Notes under the pieces: generated by a model
Told to the model about the DNA's origin: nothing
Seen by the model: only the letters and a program-made list of their open reading frames with translations
The model's database searches: none
Made by a program: the position numbers and the translations under genes
Source of the DNA: GCA-2861595 sp035525365
Lineage (GTDB): Bacteria > Actinomycetota > Acidimicrobiia > Acidimicrobiales > GCA-2861595
Reading direction: 5' to 3'
Assembly (NCBI GenBank): GCA_035525365.1
Contig: DATLEK010000065.1
Coordinates: 1 to 20,750, forward strand
Length of the DNA stretch: 20,750 bases
Part shown: positions 18,468 to 20,750 of the stretch, one piece after another
Position numbering within the stretch: the stretch's first letter is position 1
Layout: every line of letters begins with the position of its first letter

Positions 18468-20372
18468 TCAGTAGCCCCAGAGGTGCTGCAGGGACACGGC
18501 ACCGGCGTCCGACGTTGTCACCAGCTGTCCGTTGAGGTCGGCGTCGAGGCTGATGAGCTGCACCGCGCCGAACCCTGAGGGCACCAGCGCCTCCAGCCCG
18601 TCGAAGAGCTCGTCAATCCAAAGCGTCGTGGCGGTGAACGCCCGCAGGGTCGTCGTGGCCTCGGCCGCGGCGCCGTCCGCGCCGGTGACCCTCACCGTCA
18701 GGCGCGCCACCCCGGCGTGGTCGCGCCTGCCGCTGGCGTTGGCCACGATCAGGCCGGTCCGGTAGCCCGACCCGTGACGCAGTCGGGCCAGGACGTTGGT
18801 GCGGCCGAGCACCGCGTTGGCCGGCGCGATCCAGTGCGGGAAGCCGGGGACCTCCGCGCCGAGGTTGCGCCAGCAGCTCTGGAACTCGGTGATGTCGAAG
18901 TCGCCCGTGCTGCGCCGTCGTGCGATCAGATCGCCGCTGAAGTTGATCTCGGCCGGGTCGACGCCGGCGGCCGTGCAGTCGGGGCCGAAGACGACCAGCC
19001 CGCCGGCGGCACCGAGGATCGACGCCAGCTCGTCACCGAACAGGGGAGTGGTGGCCGGGAGCGAGAACCGCACGTCGCGCACGAGCTCGCCGTCGTCGTC
19101 GAACAGCCAACCCGTCATCTCGGCGACCGTGGGGTTGGCGGCCCGGAAGCTGCACCCCAGCTCGATCTCGGGGTCGGCGCCGAGGGGCAGGGCGTGCGGG
19201 TGCAGCAGGAAGCCTGCGTCGGCCAGGCCCTCGACGGCGCGCCGCACGTCGCCGGCGAGACCGCGGGCGTCGTCCCGGATGCGCACCGACAGCTCGTGGT
19301 TCCCGGCCAGCACGGCCTCGCCCCTGCGATCGGTCGCGCAGGCGTACCAGAAGGGGGTGCCGGGCCCTGTGAGGCGATAGCCGTACACGCCTGTCGCGGC
19401 GCTGGGATCGACGTCGAAGCGCACCTCGTCGACGACCGAGCCCGAGCGGGCCTGCGTGCGCTCGCCGTCCCCCCCCGCGACCGTGACGTCCGGGCTCCCG
19501 GGCCGCGTGGGGTCGGCGGGCAGCACGACGGTCACTGCCGCCACCGTCAGGTCGTGGCCGGGCCGGCGGCTCTCGATGGGGTGGGCCGGGCCGAAGTCAT
19601 GGGCGCCGTGGAGCGTGGTGAAGGACGAGCCGCGGTGCACGTCGGCGCAGAGTCGCCACCGCTCGTGACGCCCCCGCGTCAGCACGGGGTGCGTCGTCTC
19701 GATCTCGATGGCGGCGGGGCCCTGCCGCTCGGGCAGCAGGTCCGAGAGCCGGAGGTGCATCGTGTGCCCGGGTCGGAGGATGGCCGTCGAGCGGGCGGCC
19801 GCCACCTCGTCGCGAGCGACGACCTCGACCAGCAGCGGGTCCTTCACGAGGAAGTACTCGGCGAAGTGGTCGTACAGGTACAGGTCGACGTCGTCGGCGT
19901 CGCGGGGCACGTGCAGCTGCGAGCCGCACCGCTCCCAGCCGTCTGCGACCCAGACGATCTCCGGGAGGCGGTCGGCGTCCGCCAGCAGGCGGAGCACCGC
20001 CGGGTAGGCGACGCGCACGTCGGGGCCGCCGACGACCACGGCATGGGTCGGCTCGCGCAGCGCATGGGCTGCGAGCGTGGCGCCGCCCTCCACGTCGGCC
20101 AGCCGGTGCGATGCCCAGCGCACGTCGATCCCGGGAGCGGCCTCGGTGAGCTCGTCGAAGAACCGGCGGTCGCCGTAGGCGGCGACCTTGGTCGCACCCG
20201 CCCCCTCGAGCCGGGCCACGGCGTCCTGCAGCGTCCGGCTCACGCCGTGGGCCGGGGCGTCGCGCATCGCCGGCGTGGTGATGCGCTGCCTGGCCTTGGC
20301 CCAGAAGAGCCTCGGGTTCGAGCGGAGCAGCCGCTGAGCCCGGTTCGCGAGGGCGAAGGTGCTCGAGCTCAT
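18468..20372 (-). CDS. Protein of unknown function, 634 residues
   Basis: I do not recognise this family. No signal peptide or membrane helix is evident. An N-terminal basic stretch (RAQRLLRSNPRLFWAKARQR, 11-30) precedes an alpha/beta, possibly Rossmann-like region (about 57-200: VARLEGAGATKVAAYGD, HAVVVGGPDVRVAYPAVLRLL, EIVWVADGWER, VDLYLYDHFAEYFLV). The remainder is beta-rich with many charged turns (IEIETTHPVLTRGRHERWRL, YGYRLTGPGTPFWYACAT, TVAEMTGWLFDDDGELVRD) and ends HLWGY. The ATG at 20372 overlaps the stop of the upstream gene by 4 bp, so the two are coupled; a longer frame to 20483 exists but only as read-through of that overlap. Being next to a GT2 glycosyltransferase hints at surface-glycan work, but the strands are opposite and the link is weak. 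Confidence 0.8.
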   Translation of the reverse strand: MSSSTFALANRAQRLLRSNPRLFWAKARQRITTPAMRDAPAHGVSRTLQDAVARLEGAGATKVAAYGDRRFFDELTEAAPGIDVRWASHRLADVEGGATLAAHALREPTHAVVVGGPDVRVAYPAVLRLLADADRLPEIVWVADGWERCGSQLHVPRDADDVDLYLYDHFAEYFLVKDPLLVEVVARDEVAAARSTAILRPGHTMHLRLSDLLPERQGPAAIEIETTHPVLTRGRHERWRLCADVHRGSSFTTLHGAHDFGPAHPIESRRPGHDLTVAAVTVVLPADPTRPGSPDVTVAGGDGERTQARSGSVVDEVRFDVDPSAATGVYGYRLTGPGTPFWYACATDRRGEAVLAGNHELSVRIRDDARGLAGDVRRAVEGLADAGFLLHPHALPLGADPEIELGCSFRAANPTVAEMTGWLFDDDGELVRDVRFSLPATTPLFGDELASILGAAGGLVVFGPDCTAAGVDPAEINFSGDLIARRRSTGDFDITEFQSCWRNLGAEVPGFPHWIAPANAVLGRTNVLARLRHGSGYRTGLIVANASGRRDHAGVARLTVRVTGADGAAAEATTTLRAFTATTLWIDELFDGLEALVPSGFGAVQLISLDADLNGQLVTTSDAGAVSLQHLWGY

Positions 20373-20750
20373 TGGTCCGGCCATTCTCGCAGGCTCCAGA
20401 ACGCCTGGTATCCCCCGGTGCGCGGGAGCAGGCGGCGCTGCACCTTCCTCAGGAGGTCGAGCGCGGGCCCCGACCGCTGCCACGGGCGCGGCGTGGGGGC
20501 GTCCGCGGCGACGGCATCCATCAGGCGCCGGGCGGGCTCCGGCCCCAGCAGCCCTGTACGTCCGGCCGACTCGACGAGGTGCAGGGCGAGGTCGTGGAAG
20601 CCGTAGATGCAGAGGATCACGACGGAGCTCGCGAGGGTGGCGGTCGTGCCCCCGGCGCCCTCGTCCTCCGGGACCCGGACGTAGAAGGCGTCGCCCGCCA
20701 CCAGCTGCGCGCTCAGCCTGGACGTCCCGACCCCGGTCCGCAGGAGCTCG
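20369..20750 (-). CDS. Unknown protein, C-terminal part (start beyond window)
   Basis: The frame is open from the window edge to a TGA at 20369, giving at least 126 residues. The first in-frame candidate start inside the window is a GTG at 20701, but codons upstream of it (ELLRTGVGTSRLSAQL) stay open, so the real start is probably outside. Visible features are VRVPEDEGAGGTTATLASSVVILCIYGFHDLAL in outline, with a short hydrophobic patch (TATLASSVVILCIYGF), and a basic, Trp-containing C-terminus (LLRKVQRRLLPRTGGYQAFW, then SLREWPDQ). No family is recognised. Its stop overlaps the ATG of the 634-residue gene (ATGA), so the two proteins probably work together. Confidence 0.6.
   Translation of the reverse strand, partial: ELLRTGVGTSRLSAQLVAGDAFYVRVPEDEGAGGTTATLASSVVILCIYGFHDLALHLVESAGRTGLLGPEPARRLMDAVAADAPTPRPWQRSGPALDLLRKVQRRLLPRTGGYQAFWSLREWPDQ

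Overview
The window is high-GC DNA, dense with genes, and fits an actinobacterium (Actinomycetota). The evidence is a mycobacterial-type four-domain ribosomal protein S1, a DNA polymerase I with a Tyr O-helix and a decayed proofreading domain, a DtxR/IdeR-type regulator, a GAF-ANTAR protein, and several start codons only 6-9 nt behind TANNNT -10 boxes (leaderless transcripts). A lineage such as Acidimicrobiia is possible, but that is my inference and nothing in the window proves it.

Layout. (1) 1-999: two head-to-head paralogous PhnE-type ABC permease genes inside an imperfect inverted duplication; the left copy runs off the window. (2) 1017-4373, minus strand: a GAF-ANTAR regulator, the ribosome-associated GTPase typA, and a DtxR-family metalloregulator that begins 4 nt after the typA stop. 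(3) 4516-11773, plus strand: polA, rpsA, coaE, uvrB, the same order as the polA-rpsA-coaE-uvrB neighbourhood of mycobacteria. A perfect 17-bp stem-loop separates coaE from uvrB, and uvrB has its own apparent leaderless promoter. (4) 11781-12700, minus strand: a compact XRE-regulator/nucleotidyltransferase pair with a 4-bp gene overlap and a perfect operator-like palindrome in its promoter, resembling a toxin-antitoxin cassette. (5) 12742-14537, minus strand: a large membrane-anchored, ligand-binding-like protein broken by one apparent 1-nt deletion. (6) 14595-18463, plus strand: uvrA and, overlapping its stop, a GT2 glycosyltransferase. (7) 18468-20750, minus strand: two overlapping genes of unknown function, the upstream one cut by the window edge.

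How they fit together. The core is DNA maintenance: Pol I fills the gaps left by UvrABC excision, and uvrA and uvrB lie on either side of a probably inserted accessory block (XRE/nucleotidyltransferase plus the broken binding protein). The uvrA promoter, and more weakly the polA promoter, resemble the SOS-independent mycobacterial damage promoter (RecA-NDp/PafBC type). No stretch longer than 300 bases lacks a gene. I saw no tRNA, rRNA, CRISPR array, transposase or recognisable replication origin.

The items most worth following up are the palindromic head-to-head permease pair, the XRE-nucleotidyltransferase cassette with its operator, the perfect stem-loop after coaE, the damage-type promoter architecture, and the unrecognised gene pair at the right edge.
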